64,000 nt of DNA from Actinokineospora enzanensis DSM 44649 (GCF_000374445.1 NZ_KB894409.1:170674-234673), one strand, 5' to 3'; shown: positions 40,522 through 49,302, numbered from the stretch's first letter. The notes: generated from the sequence alone by a model not told the origin. Made by a program: numbers and translations.

Positions 40522-40552
40522 ACGGTAGAAGCTGGAGTGCGCTCCAGGTCAA
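40522..40552 (-). promoter_or_regulatory. MerR-type promoter with 19-bp spacer and central palindrome
   Basis: On the minus strand a -35 TTGACC (40547-40552) and a -10 TACCGT (40522-40527) are 19 bp apart, the stretched spacer typical of MerR-activated promoters. The perfect palindrome CTGGAG-CGCA-CTCCAG (40532-40547) lies within it. It drives merR and both reductases. Confidence 0.88.
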
Positions 40553-40567
40553 CCAGAATCGGTGGTT

Positions 40568-40948
40568 TCAGCCCTTGGGCACGGCCCATGCCGCCAGGTG
40601 CCCGGCCATCGCCTGCACCTCCACCGACCCGCGTCCGACCTCGCGAACCACGTCCAGCGCGGCCTCGGTGTCGGCGTCGATCCACCACCCGTTGAGGTCG
40701 CAGAGGGTGACCGCCGCCACCCAGCCCAGCCGCCAGTTCCCCTCGGCCAGCGGCCGGGTGCGCACGATCGAGTCGAGCAGGGCGGCCGCTTTGAGCCAAA
40801 GCGTGCCGTACGCCTCGACACCGAGCACAGTGGCTCGCGGCCGGTACGCGGCGGCGTCGAGCAGGCCCAGATCCCGGACGACCAGGTCACCACCGGTCAC
40901 GGCGGCGGCAAGCACGAGCAGGTCGCTGGCGTCCAGGTAGACGGTCAT
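40568..40948 (-). CDS. Fic/Doc-fold toxin-like protein with degenerate motif
   Basis: A 126-residue helical protein of the Doc/Fic toxin type, seen in actinobacteria as toxin component of Fic-family toxin-antitoxin pairs. The family motif HxFx(D/E)GN(G/K)R is here R-P-L-A-E-G-N-W-R (residues 65-73): the catalytic His is Arg and the second basic residue is Trp, with GN kept. The 23-base gap to the upstream ribbon-helix-helix gene suggests a TA operon. It may have lost AMP- or phosphate-transfer activity or use another chemistry. Confidence 0.75.
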   Translation of the reverse strand: MTVYLDASDLLVLAAAVTGGDLVVRDLGLLDAAAYRPRATVLGVEAYGTLWLKAAALLDSIVRTRPLAEGNWRLGWVAAVTLCDLNGWWIDADTEAALDVVREVGRGSVEVQAMAGHLAAWAVPKG

Positions 40949-40971
40949 CCGAAGATGATCACATGTGCCGG

Positions 40972-41178
40972 TCAGACCGCGCCCAGACGCTCCAGCAGCC
41001 CGCTGTACCGGGGCAGGATGCGGCCGAGGGCCTCGCCGAGCTGCTCCTCCTTGTGCAGCCGCGCCCAGCGGTCGGCCAGCGCCAGCCGCAGCACCTCCTG
41101 CTTGGACCGCCCCTCGGCGGCGGCCAGCTCGTCGAGGCGGGCGTTGTCCTCCTCGGTCAACCGCAGTGTCATCGCCAT
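40972..41178 (-). CDS. Ribbon-helix-helix antitoxin
   Basis: A 68-residue protein with a ribbon-helix-helix DNA-binding fold (AMTLRLTEEDNARLDELAAAEGRSKQEVLRLALADR) and a helical C-terminal tail that would wrap around the toxin. It lies directly upstream of the Fic/Doc-like gene. ATG 41178 lies 7 bases after TACCGT, a leaderless layout, and two TACCAC direct repeats (41190 and 41201, 11 bp apart) overlap the promoter, fitting autoregulation by an RHH dimer pair. Confidence 0.82.
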   Translation of the reverse strand: MAMTLRLTEEDNARLDELAAAEGRSKQEVLRLALADRWARLHKEEQLGEALGRILPRYSGLLERLGAV

Positions 41179-41185
41179 GCGCTCG

Positions 41186-41206
41186 ACGGTACCACCGTGA
41201 TACCAC
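41186..41206 (-). promoter_or_regulatory. Antitoxin promoter with two direct-repeat half-sites
   Basis: The -10 TACCGT reads on the minus strand at 41186-41191. TACCAC half-sites on the plus strand start at 41190 and 41201, one helical turn apart, as expected for an RHH operator. Confidence 0.6.
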
Positions 41207-41239
41207 TGTGACGCTGTTACAAAACGGTAGACTCACCCG

Positions 41240-41830
41240 GTGCCCAGACCCAGGACCCACGACGAGGCGCTGCGGGTACGACTGCTCGACCGAGCGGGCG
41301 AACTGCTGTCGAACGAGGGCGCGGCCGCGCTGAGCCTGCGCCGCCTCGCCGCCGACGCGGGCACCTCCACCACGGCCGTGTACTCGCTGTTCGGCGGCAA
41401 ACCCGCCCTGATGCGCGAGCTGTACGTGGAAGCCTTCCGCCGCCTCGGCACCCACCTCCGCGCCGTCACCCCGACCGGCGACCCGGCCGAGGACCTGATC
41501 CAGCTCGGCCTCGCCTACCGCACCAGCGCCCTCGCCGACCCCCACCTGTACTCGATCATGTTCGGCGCCGCCCTCCCCGGCTTCGAACCGGACGAATCGG
41601 CCGCGGAACAGTCCAGGGCCGCGTTATCGCCCCTCCTGGAGGTCATCGAGACCGGCGTCCACACCGGCATCTTCACCGACCCGCACAACACCATGGCCGT
41701 CGGCTGCTGGGGCATCGTGCACGGCCTGGTCTCGCTGGAACTGTGCGGCAGCCTCCCCCCGGACCTCGACACCACCACCGCCTACGAACACTCCCTCCGC
41801 GCCAACGTCCGCGGCTGGTCGAACCGGTAA
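41240..41830 (+). CDS. TetR-family transcriptional regulator
   Basis: A 196-residue TetR regulator: N-terminal helix-turn-helix (RLLDRAGELLSNEGAAALSLRRLAADAGTST then AVYSLFGGK) and a ligand domain of the TetR_C_13/WHG type (YRTSALADPHLYSIMFG). TAGACT (41228-41233) lies 6 bases before GTG 41240, suggesting a leaderless message. It is divergent from the toxin-antitoxin pair, sharing 61 bases of promoter region. Its target and ligand are unknown. Confidence 0.87.
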   Translation: MPRPRTHDEALRVRLLDRAGELLSNEGAAALSLRRLAADAGTSTTAVYSLFGGKPALMRELYVEAFRRLGTHLRAVTPTGDPAEDLIQLGLAYRTSALADPHLYSIMFGAALPGFEPDESAAEQSRAALSPLLEVIETGVHTGIFTDPHNTMAVGCWGIVHGLVSLELCGSLPPDLDTTTAYEHSLRANVRGWSNR

Positions 41831-41885
41831 ACCCGGGATGGGACGTGCACCCGAGTGTGACGGCGCCCAGACGCCGGGCGTGAAC

Positions 41886-42509
41886 TCAGACAGCTCCGTA
41901 CTGTCGGTCACCCGCGTCACCCAACCCGGGGACGATGAAGCCCGAGTCGTTGAGCCGGTCGTCGACGCTGGCCGTGACCAGGCGGACCGGGAGGGCGGCC
42001 GCGGCCAGGTGTTCGATGCCTTCCGGGGCCGCCAGCGCGCAGATGGCCGTCACGTCCGTGGCGCCCCGGTCCACCAGCAGGCGAATGGTGTGGACCATCG
42101 AGCCGCCGGTGGCCAGCATCGGGTCCAGGACGAACACCGGGCGGCCGGACAGGCTCTCCGGCAGGGACTCCATATAGGGGGTCGGCTGCAGCGTCGTCTC
42201 GTCGCGGGCCAGGCCGACGAAGCCCATCTGGGCGTCCGGGATCAGCTTGTGCGCCTGGTCGGCCATGCCCAGGCCCGCCCGCAACACCGGCACCAGCAGC
42301 GGCGGGTTCGCCAGCCAGTGGCCGTCCGTGCGCGCGACCGGGGTGTGGATGCGCTCGGTACGCAGCGGCGCGGTGCGGGTGGCCTCGTAGATGAGCATCA
42401 CGGTCAGCTCGTGCAGGGCGGCCCGGAACGTGGCGCTGTCGGTCCGGGCGTCGCGCATGACGGTGAGCCGGGCCTTCGCCAGCGGGTGGTCCACGGTGAG
42501 CACGTCCAT
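41886..42509 (-). CDS. upp: Uracil phosphoribosyltransferase
   Basis: A 207-residue type I phosphoribosyltransferase. The PRPP-binding loop reads [17 protein letters not shown] and the uracil-specific C-terminal loop [23 protein letters not shown] is complete. It makes UMP from uracil and PRPP for pyrimidine salvage. TACCGT lies 8 bases before the ATG. It is convergent with the TetR gene and divergent from the DUF1707 gene. upp also follows pmmB in M. tuberculosis. Confidence 0.95.
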   Translation of the reverse strand: MDVLTVDHPLAKARLTVMRDARTDSATFRAALHELTVMLIYEATRTAPLRTERIHTPVARTDGHWLANPPLLVPVLRAGLGMADQAHKLIPDAQMGFVGLARDETTLQPTPYMESLPESLSGRPVFVLDPMLATGGSMVHTIRLLVDRGATDVTAICALAAPEGIEHLAAAALPVRLVTASVDDRLNDSGFIVPGLGDAGDRQYGAV

Positions 42510-42612
42510 GGGGCGACACGGTAGCCGGTGAACGGGGAGCGCTACCTTGGTCCGCTTAACCGAGCGCGAGGTCCAGCCCAATCCACCACCCGATAGCGCT
42601 ACCCTCTTGTCC

Positions 42613-43251
42613 GTGAGTGAGCAGCCCAACCTGCCCGGCCCCCGCGAGATGCGCGCCTCGGACGCGGACCGCGAGCGCTTCGCGAAGGTCCTGCACGACG
42701 CCATGGCCGAAGGCAGGCTCACGGTCAACGAGCTGGAGGAACGCCTGGACAGCGTCTACTCCGCCCGCACCTTCGGCGAGCTCGAACCGCTGGTGCGCGA
42801 CCTCCCCGGCCAACAGGTAGCACCCGCCGTCGCCCCGCAGCCCGCGCTGCCCAACCGGGTCGGCGGCCGCGGCACCCAGTCCTCGGCGATCGCGGTGCTG
42901 TCCGGGTCCGAGGTCAAAGGCCCGTGGACGATCCCGCCCACGTTCAACGCCATCGCCGTCATGGGCGGTGTCGAGATCGACCTCACCCAGGCCCGGTTCG
43001 AGGCCCGCGAGACCGTCATCCACGCCTTCGCCATGATGGGCGGCATCGAGATCACCGTCCCGCCGGACGTCACCGTGCACGTCACCGGCTCCGGTTTCAT
43101 GGGCGCGTTCGCGAACAGCATGAAGGGCCAGCAGTTCAACAACGGCCCGGTCGTCCGGATCACCGGTTTCGCACTGATGGGCGGGGTCGAGGTGCGGTCG
43201 CCGAAGAAGCGCAAGGACAAGGACGCACCCCGCGAGATCGAGGAGTCCTGA
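42613..43251 (+). CDS. DUF1707 protein with LiaF-like (cell-wall-active antibiotic response) C-terminal domain
   Basis: A 212-residue protein: DUF1707 at about 10-65 ([24 protein letters not shown] to LVRDLPGQ), then a beta-solenoid-like domain (about 105-200) with repeated [24 protein letters not shown] units as in LiaF/DUF2154 proteins that sense envelope stress. It has no membrane segment, unlike the two DUF1707 proteins near 5-6 kb. TACCCT (42600-42605) lies 7 bases before GTG 42613, a leaderless start. Confidence 0.85.
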   Translation: MSEQPNLPGPREMRASDADRERFAKVLHDAMAEGRLTVNELEERLDSVYSARTFGELEPLVRDLPGQQVAPAVAPQPALPNRVGGRGTQSSAIAVLSGSEVKGPWTIPPTFNAIAVMGGVEIDLTQARFEARETVIHAFAMMGGIEITVPPDVTVHVTGSGFMGAFANSMKGQQFNNGPVVRITGFALMGGVEVRSPKKRKDKDAPREIEES

Positions 43252-43253
43252 CC

Positions 43254-43898
43254 TCAGCGGGCGGCGCAGCCGTCGAGTAGGGCGTGCAGGGACCAGCGGA
43301 ACTGGGTCTCGGTGTTCCACGTCGCCGTTGTCGACCACGCGGCCGCGGTGAGTGGTAGGAGTTCCGGGTCGATCTGGACTGCCTGTCGTGCGGCGACGAC
43401 CTCCTCCTCCGTGTGACCGTCCAAGTCGGCTGCTGTCAACGTTGCCGAGCCCAGTACGTGCACGATCACCGCGTATGTAGCGCGAGAAGCATCCGACGGC
43501 GACAGTCCTGCCGACGTGAACAGAGCCAGTAGGCGCTCACCCACCAACATCGCGTTCGGACCGTCCATCGGCGCGGAATGGAACAACGCCGCAGCGCCCC
43601 GGCGGCGTAGCAACACCGTGCGCAGGGAGCACGCGTAGTCCTCGATCCGGCGGCGCCATGAACGGCGGCCGAGTAGTAGATCCGGGTCTGCTTCCGCGAG
43701 CAGTCGATCGACCAGCGCGCGCTCCAACGCCGCTCGGTCCGGCAGGTACGTGTACAGCGTGTTCGGCCGTACCCCCAACCGCGCGGCGACGCCCCGGATC
43801 GAGGGGGTCTCGCCGTCGAAGAGGTCCATCGCGGTGGTCACGATCTGCTCCGCCGACAGGCTCCGCTTGGGCCCGGGTCGGGTGGTCTTCTCTTCCAC
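43254..43898 (-). CDS. TetR-family regulator of the adjacent membrane gene
   Basis: A 214-residue TetR regulator (helix-turn-helix SAEQIVTTAMDLFDGETPSIRGVAARLGV, then NTLYTYLPDR) with a TetR_C-like ligand domain. TACAGT lies 8 bases before GTG 43898, so this start is preferred over the upstream 43922 alternative. Two operator-like palindromes (43904-43917 and 43928-43941) separate it from the divergent DUF4386 gene, so it most likely represses that gene and itself. Confidence 0.85.
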   Translation of the reverse strand: MEEKTTRPGPKRSLSAEQIVTTAMDLFDGETPSIRGVAARLGVRPNTLYTYLPDRAALERALVDRLLAEADPDLLLGRRSWRRRIEDYACSLRTVLLRRRGAAALFHSAPMDGPNAMLVGERLLALFTSAGLSPSDASRATYAVIVHVLGSATLTAADLDGHTEEEVVAARQAVQIDPELLPLTAAAWSTTATWNTETQFRWSLHALLDGCAAR

Positions 43899-43903
43899 GA
43901 GGC

Positions 43904-43941
43904 AACACTGTACAGTGTGCAATATCGAACACCGTACAGAG
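43904..43941. promoter_or_regulatory. Paired TetR operators in a divergent promoter
   Basis: ACACTGTACAGTGT (43905-43918) is a perfect 14-bp palindrome. A second site, AACACCGTACAGAG (43928-43941), matches AACACTGTACAGTG at 12 of 14 bases with 24-bp spacing. One half overlaps the -10 of the regulator. Confidence 0.8.
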
Positions 43942-43954
43942 ATAGGACCCGACC

Positions 43955-44557
43955 ATGCTCCCGTTGCTCCTCATCGCCGGTGCCGTCGGCGCCAACCTCG
44001 CCTTCCTCGGCCTCGGCAGCGTCTTCGACTACCCGGACGTCCTGGCCGAACCAGCCGACCAGGTACTCGCCCAATTCGCCCAACACCGGGTCGCCGTGTC
44101 GGCACTCTTCCTGCTCCTGGCCATCTCCGCGGGCCTGGTCGCCCCCATCTCGATCCACCTCGCCCGCCGCGCCGAGCACCCCCGCTGGATCGTCCCGCTC
44201 GGCATCGCGGCGGCGAGTGTGCAGGTCATCGGCCTGCTCCGGTGGCCGCTGATCGTCCCGTTCATCGACGACCCGGGCACTTTCCGCGCACTGTCCACAG
44301 TGCTCGGAACCGCGATCGGCGAAACCCTCGGCTACGCCCTCACCGCCGCCTGGACCTTCGTGGTCGCCCGCCAGTTCGGCCCGAGACTCCTGGCCTGGCC
44401 CGCCGCCGTCCTGGTCGCCTGCGGCGTGCTCATCCCCCTGGACGTGCCTGGCACCAAGCAGGCCAACTTCGCGGGCTATCTCCTGTGGACAGTCTGGCTC
44501 GTCGTCCTCGCCGTCAAGCTCTGGCGCCCGGCCCGGGTCCGGACCGCGATCGCCTGA
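43955..44557 (+). CDS. DUF4386-family membrane protein
   Basis: A 200-residue protein with about six membrane segments in the DUF4386 pattern (LLLIAGAVGANLAFLGLGSVFDYPDVL at the start and GETLGYALTAAWTF in the middle). The function of this family is unknown; it is often controlled by an adjacent TetR regulator, as here, which suggests a role in response to a small molecule. ATG 43955 has a weak AGGA site 9 bases upstream. Confidence 0.8.
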   Translation: MLPLLLIAGAVGANLAFLGLGSVFDYPDVLAEPADQVLAQFAQHRVAVSALFLLLAISAGLVAPISIHLARRAEHPRWIVPLGIAAASVQVIGLLRWPLIVPFIDDPGTFRALSTVLGTAIGETLGYALTAAWTFVVARQFGPRLLAWPAAVLVACGVLIPLDVPGTKQANFAGYLLWTVWLVVLAVKLWRPARVRTAIA

Positions 44558-44699
44558 CCCAGCCAGCCCCGGTCACTCGCACGAGTCGGCGACAACGCCC
44601 AAGGCATCGAGCGACGCGCACGCATGACCGCGCCCACACCGAATGCCTGACATTCCGAATCCGGACAACCCCATGAGCCACGAGCCACGAAACCCCGAC

Positions 44700-44811
44700 C
44701 GGCCCCTACGCAAGCCCCCACCCATCCCGGGGGCACCCCTCCAGCCATTCTACCGCGAGGGGCCGACAGGGACCCCAGTGTCGATCTTCAGAGGGCCCGG
44801 CCTGTGGATAA
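44700..44811 (-). repeat. Dispersed intergenic element, copy 2
   Basis: On the minus strand TTATCCACA (44803-44811) is followed after exactly 59 bases by TAGAATGG (from 44752) and then by a CCCCCGGG / GGTGGGGGC hairpin-like stretch ending GCGTAGGGGC. It shares the 17-mer AAGTTATCCACAGGCCG with copy 1 and the tail with copy 3. It points away from deoC into the end of the DUF4386 gene and is the main content of the 358-base gap 44558-44915. Confidence 0.65.
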
Positions 44812-44915
44812 CTTCTGTCGCCCACCGGAGTGAAAATCCGGGCACCCCACCCCCACCGAAAACCTACGACCTGCGGAAACCGCCAGAAGAGCAGGAGCCC
44901 CCTAGACTCGTGCCC

Positions 44916-45857
44916 ATGTCCGCCACGACAGTGCACGAGTTCAGCGGAGCGACCCGGGACGAGGCGTCGCTGCGGCGGTTCCTGCAGGGGTTGCCGGGGG
45001 TCGACGCGGTCGGGGTCGAGCAGCGGAGTGCGGGGTTGGCGACCCGCAGTATCAAGAAGGACAGCAAGCTGTGGGCGATCGACACCGCGATCGCCATGGT
45101 CGATCTGACCACTTTGGAGGGTGCGGACACGCCGGGCAAGGTCCGGTCCCTGTGCGCCAAGGCCCGCAATCCCGCCCCGGGAACACCCAAGGTGGCGGCG
45201 GTCTGCGTCTATCCCGACATGGTCGCCACCGCGGTCGAGAAGCTCGACGGCACCGGCGTGAACATCGCCAGTGTCGCCACCGCCTTTCCGTCCGGCCGGT
45301 CCAGCCTGAAGGTCAAGCTCACCGACACCGAGCTGGCCGTCGAGGCGGGTGCGACCGAGATCGACATGGTGATCGACCGCGGCGCGTTCCTGACCGGGCG
45401 GTACGGGCAGGTGTTCGACGAGATCCGCACGATCAAGGCGGCCTGCGGGGACGCGCACCTCAAGGTCATCCTGGAGACCGGCGAGCTGGCCACCTACGAC
45501 AACGTGCGGCGCGCGTCCTGGCTGGCGCTGCTGGCGGGCGGCGACTTCATCAAGACCTCGACCGGCAAGGTCTCCCCCGCGGCCACCCTGCCGGTCACGA
45601 ACGTCATGCTGCAGGCCGTGCACGACTGGCACGCCGCGACCGGCCAGCTGCGCGGGGTCAAGCCCGCGGGCGGCATCCGCACCACCAAGGACGCCATCCG
45701 CCACCTGGTCGCGGTGCACGAGGTCGCGGGGCCGGAGTGGCTGACGCCCGCGCTGTTCCGCTTCGGTGCCTCCAGCCTGCTCAACGACCTGCTGATGCAA
45801 CGGCAGACCCAGCTCAGCGGCCACTACAGCGGCCCGGACTATGTGACGGTGGACTAG
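44916..45857 (+). CDS. deoC: Deoxyribose-phosphate aldolase
   Basis: A 313-residue class I aldolase of the long DeoC type. The Schiff-base lysine is Lys213 in GGDFIKTSTGK; the second conserved Lys sits in LRGVKPAGGIRT. It splits 2-deoxyribose 5-phosphate into glyceraldehyde 3-phosphate and acetaldehyde. TAGACT lies 7 bases before ATG 44916 (leaderless). The aldehyde dehydrogenase gene follows directly without a gap, so the acetaldehyde could be oxidised at once. Confidence 0.95.
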   Translation: MSATTVHEFSGATRDEASLRRFLQGLPGVDAVGVEQRSAGLATRSIKKDSKLWAIDTAIAMVDLTTLEGADTPGKVRSLCAKARNPAPGTPKVAAVCVYPDMVATAVEKLDGTGVNIASVATAFPSGRSSLKVKLTDTELAVEAGATEIDMVIDRGAFLTGRYGQVFDEIRTIKAACGDAHLKVILETGELATYDNVRRASWLALLAGGDFIKTSTGKVSPAATLPVTNVMLQAVHDWHAATGQLRGVKPAGGIRTTKDAIRHLVAVHEVAGPEWLTPALFRFGASSLLNDLLMQRQTQLSGHYSGPDYVTVD

Positions 45858-47288
45858 ATGACCTGGGAATACGCCCCCGCGCCCGAGTCGCGGGCGATCG
45901 CGAACCTGAAGCCGAGCTATCGGATGTTCGTCGACGGCGAGTTCGTCGAGGGCAAGGGCGAGCCGCTCAAGAGCGTCAACCCGGCCACCGAGGAGGTGCT
46001 GGCCGAGGTCAGCACGGCGAGTCAGGCCGATGTCGACCACGCCGTCAAGGTCGCCCGCCGCGCCTACGACAAGGTGTGGGGCCGGATGCCCGGCACCGAG
46101 CGGGCCAAGTACATCTTCCGGATCGCGCGCATGATCGCCGAGCGGGCACGTGAGCTGGCCGTGCTGGAGAGTCTGGACAACGGCAAGCCCATCAAGGAGT
46201 CCCGCGACACCGACGTCCCGACCGCCGCCGCGCATTTCTTCTACCACGCGGGCTGGGCCGACAAGCTCGGTTACGCGGGGCTCGGCCCGGACCCCCGGCC
46301 GCTGGGCGTGGCGGGTCAGGTGATCCCGTGGAACTTCCCGCTGCTGATGGCCGCCTGGAAGATCGCCCCCGCGCTGGCCTGCGGGAACACCGTGGTGCTC
46401 AAGCCCGCGGAGACCACGCCGCTGACCGCGCTGGTGCTGGCCGAGATCATCCAGCAGGCGGAGCTGCCGCCGGGCGTGGTCAACATCCTGCCCGGCGCGG
46501 GCGACGTCGGTGCGCAGCTGGTGAACCATCCCGGGATCGACAAGGTGGCGTTCACCGGGTCCACCGAGGTCGGCAAGATCATCCAGGGGTCGCTCGCGGG
46601 CACCGGCAAGAAGCTGACCCTGGAGCTGGGCGGCAAGGCGGCGAACGTGGTGTTCGACGACGCGCCGCTGGACCAGGCGGTGGAGGGCATCGTCAACGGC
46701 ATCTTCTTCAACCAGGGGCACGTCTGCTGCGCGGGCTCGCGGCTGCTGGTGCAGGAGTCGATCGCCGAGGAGCTGCTGGACAAGCTGCGCAAACGCGTGT
46801 CGACGCTGCGCGTGGGCGATCCGTTGGACAAGAACACCGATGTCGGCGCGATCAACTCGCGGGCGCAGCTGGACAAGATCCACGAGCTGGTCGCGGCGGG
46901 CGAGCAGGAGGGCGCGCACCGCTGGACAAGCGCGTGTCCGTTGCCGGACAAGGGTTTCTTCTTCGCACCCACGGTGTTCGCCGATGTCACCCAGTCGATG
47001 CGGATCGCCCAGGAGGAGATCTTCGGTCCCGTCCTGTCCGTGCTCACGTTCCGCACCCCGGACGAGGCCGTGGCCAAGGCCAACAACACCCCGTACGGGC
47101 TGTCGGCGGGTGTGTGGACGGAGAAGGGCTCGCGCATCCTGTGGATGGCGAACCGGCTGCGCGCGGGCGTGGTGTGGGCCAACACGTTCAACCGCTTCGA
47201 CCCGACCGCCCCGTTCGGCGGCTACCAGGAGTCGGGCTTCGGCCGCGAGGGCGGCCGGACCGGGCTGGAGGCGTACCTCGATGTCTGA
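45858..47288 (+). CDS. Aldehyde dehydrogenase (active-site complete)
   Basis: A 476-residue NAD(P)-dependent aldehyde dehydrogenase. Seen: cofactor and oxyanion region GQVIPWNFPLLMA, Glu in LELGGKAANVV, catalytic Cys in FFNQGHVCCAGSR (Cys290/291) and the EEIFGPVLSV block. It starts on the base after the deoC stop. Its likely job is oxidation of the acetaldehyde (or glyceraldehyde phosphate) from deoC; this rests on position. It overlaps the next gene by 8 bases. Confidence 0.93.
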   Translation: MTWEYAPAPESRAIANLKPSYRMFVDGEFVEGKGEPLKSVNPATEEVLAEVSTASQADVDHAVKVARRAYDKVWGRMPGTERAKYIFRIARMIAERARELAVLESLDNGKPIKESRDTDVPTAAAHFFYHAGWADKLGYAGLGPDPRPLGVAGQVIPWNFPLLMAAWKIAPALACGNTVVLKPAETTPLTALVLAEIIQQAELPPGVVNILPGAGDVGAQLVNHPGIDKVAFTGSTEVGKIIQGSLAGTGKKLTLELGGKAANVVFDDAPLDQAVEGIVNGIFFNQGHVCCAGSRLLVQESIAEELLDKLRKRVSTLRVGDPLDKNTDVGAINSRAQLDKIHELVAAGEQEGAHRWTSACPLPDKGFFFAPTVFADVTQSMRIAQEEIFGPVLSVLTFRTPDEAVAKANNTPYGLSAGVWTEKGSRILWMANRLRAGVVWANTFNRFDPTAPFGGYQESGFGREGGRTGLEAYLDV

Positions 47289-48147
47289 CCGCGTGACGGT
47301 GTCCAAGACCTACAAGCTCTACCTGGGCGGTGCGTTCCCCCGCTCGGAGTCCGGCCGCACCTACCCGGTGGCCGACGCGCACGGCCGGTTCCTGGCCAAC
47401 GCGGCGCAGGCCTCGCGCAAGGACCTGCGGGAGGCGGTGGTGGCCGCGCGGGCGGCGTTCGGGAAGTGGTCCGGGGCCACCGCCTACAACCGGGGCCAGG
47501 TGCTCTACCGGGTGGCCGAGCTGCTGGAGGGCAGGCGGGAGCAGTTCGCCGCCGAGGTGGCGGCGGGCGAGGGCGTGCCGGGCAAGCGTGCGCAGTCGCT
47601 TGTGGACGCCGCGATCGACCGGTGGGTGTGGTACGCGGGGTGGACGGACAAGCTGGCGACCGTGCTTGGCGCGGCGAACCCGGTGGCCGGGCCGTACTTC
47701 TCGTTCTCGGTGCCCGAGCCGACCGGTGTCGTCGGGGTGCTCGCGCCCCAGGGTTCGTCGCTGTTGGGCCTGGTCAGCGTGGTGGCGCCGGTGTTGGCGG
47801 TGGGTGCGACGGCGGTCGTGGTGGCGAGCCGGGACCGGCCGCTGCCCGCGGTGACGCTGACCGAGGTGCTGGCCACCTCGGACGTGCCAGGCGGCGTGGT
47901 CAACCTGCTCACCGGGCACACCGCCGAGCTGGCGCCCTGGCTGGCCGCGCACGCGGACGTGAACGCGCTCGACCTGACCGGCGCGGACGCGGACCAGCGC
48001 GTCGAGCTGGAGAAGGCGGCGGCGGGCACGGTGAAACGCGTGCTCAGGGTGCCCACGAGTGAACCGGAGTGGACCGACCAGCCGGATATCGGCAGGCTCC
48101 GGGCGCTGGTCGAGACCAAAACGGTGTGGCATCCCATGGGGATCTAG
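47281..48147 (+). CDS. Truncated aldehyde-dehydrogenase-like protein lacking the catalytic domain
   Basis: A 288-residue protein aligning with the N-terminal cofactor-binding half of aldehyde dehydrogenases (TYKLYLGGAFPRSESGRTYPV, WVWYAGWTDKLA, PTGVVGVLAPQGSSLLGLVSVVAPVLAVG). It ends before the catalytic Cys, and the Glu region reads LTGADADQRVELEKAA. It overlaps the complete enzyme gene by 8 bases, and the reading frame is intact with normal codon use, so it is not random decay. It may form a mixed oligomer with or regulate the upstream enzyme. Confidence 0.85.
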   Translation: MSDRVTVSKTYKLYLGGAFPRSESGRTYPVADAHGRFLANAAQASRKDLREAVVAARAAFGKWSGATAYNRGQVLYRVAELLEGRREQFAAEVAAGEGVPGKRAQSLVDAAIDRWVWYAGWTDKLATVLGAANPVAGPYFSFSVPEPTGVVGVLAPQGSSLLGLVSVVAPVLAVGATAVVVASRDRPLPAVTLTEVLATSDVPGGVVNLLTGHTAELAPWLAAHADVNALDLTGADADQRVELEKAAAGTVKRVLRVPTSEPEWTDQPDIGRLRALVETKTVWHPMGI

Positions 48148-48256
48148 TGGTTCCTGTTATGCCCCTTCGTGTTCACACTGAGCGACGCGCGTGCCAAGGT
48201 GGCAGCTGCGAACGATTGGTCTGGACCTTCAGTCCGGCAAGCGAGGGGATCGGACA

Positions 48257-49171
48257 ATGCGCGGCACGACAGTATTACCCGGGACGCCCTGCCTGACGCC
48301 CCGCGCGGGCGAGCTGCCGATGCACCGGCTGGAGGTGGCCGAGCCGAACACCCTGCCGTTCGTGGTCGGCACCTTCGCCTCGCTCGGCCCACTGGCCAGC
48401 GCGGACTTCCCGCACCGGCACACCTTCCACGAGATCGTGCACGTCACCGGCGGCAGCGGCACGCACGTCGTCGACCTCGCCCGCTGGGAGCTGCGGCCGC
48501 CGCACCTGTGCGCCATCGCCCCCGGCCAGGTGCACTACTGGGCCGACGCCCGGGACCTGACCGGCGACATCGTGCTGTTCACCGACGACTTCCTGCTCGA
48601 CCACCCGGCCGACCGCGACCTGCTGCGCAGGCTCAGCGAGCGCCCCTGGCTGACCCTGGACCCGGACGCCCACCGGCAGACGTCCTGGCTGTTCGCCGAG
48701 CTCAAGGACGAGTACCGGCGCGGTGCCGACGGCGTGCACACGGTGCTGCGGGCGCTGCTGCACGTCCTGGTGGTGCGCGCTAGCAGGCTCCCGGAGACGC
48801 CGCCCGCCGCCCCGCCCGCGCCCGCCCGCGCGGGCTCGGTCGCCGAGGAGTTCACCCGGTTGACGACCCGGATCGACCTCGACCTGTGGTCCGTCCGGGC
48901 GTACGCGGAACGCATCGGCGTGACCCCCGGATATCTCACTGAGGCGGTGAAAGCGGCCACCGGCCGGACACCGTCCGAACTGGTCAGGGAAGCCCGCGCG
49001 CACGAGGCCAAACGGCTGTTGGTCCGAACGGATCTGACCGTTCGGCAGATTGCCGGACGGGTGGGATTCGCCGACGCCGCCTACTTCTGCCGTTTCTTTC
49101 GCCGGGAAACCGGGGTCAGCCCGGGAGATTTCCGCCGTACCGGTTCCGGGAGCCGATCCGACGACCTGTGA
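48257..49171 (+). CDS. AraC-family transcriptional regulator
   Basis: A 304-residue regulator: cupin sensing domain at about 35-130 (ADFPHRHTFHEIVHVTGG to VHYWADARDLTG) and two C-terminal helix-turn-helix motifs (about 205-300) ending with the AraC signature IAGRVGFADAAYFCRFFRRETG. ATG 48257 follows GAGGGGA. It lies in the same direction just upstream of the dioxygenase gene (131-base gap), so it could control aromatic breakdown; no operator is obvious. Confidence 0.87.
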   Translation: MRGTTVLPGTPCLTPRAGELPMHRLEVAEPNTLPFVVGTFASLGPLASADFPHRHTFHEIVHVTGGSGTHVVDLARWELRPPHLCAIAPGQVHYWADARDLTGDIVLFTDDFLLDHPADRDLLRRLSERPWLTLDPDAHRQTSWLFAELKDEYRRGADGVHTVLRALLHVLVVRASRLPETPPAAPPAPARAGSVAEEFTRLTTRIDLDLWSVRAYAERIGVTPGYLTEAVKAATGRTPSELVREARAHEAKRLLVRTDLTVRQIAGRVGFADAAYFCRFFRRETGVSPGDFRRTGSGSRSDDL

Positions 49172-49302
49172 GTGGCGTTCACAGTGGTAACAGACCCCGC
49201 GATATTCACCATGTCCGACCGTTTGAGTCCATCGTCCACAACGAATCGTCTACGTAGGTTCGTGTTCATTCCCCGGCGCCCCCACCAAACAAGGAGCTAG
49301 GC

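Noticed and set aside
44706..47306. Very long open frame (over 860 codons) on the minus strand over deoC and the aldehyde dehydrogenase
   Set aside because: It is the antisense shadow of high-GC codons; its composition is low-complexity Arg/Gly/Asp and the plus-strand genes have clear catalytic motifs.
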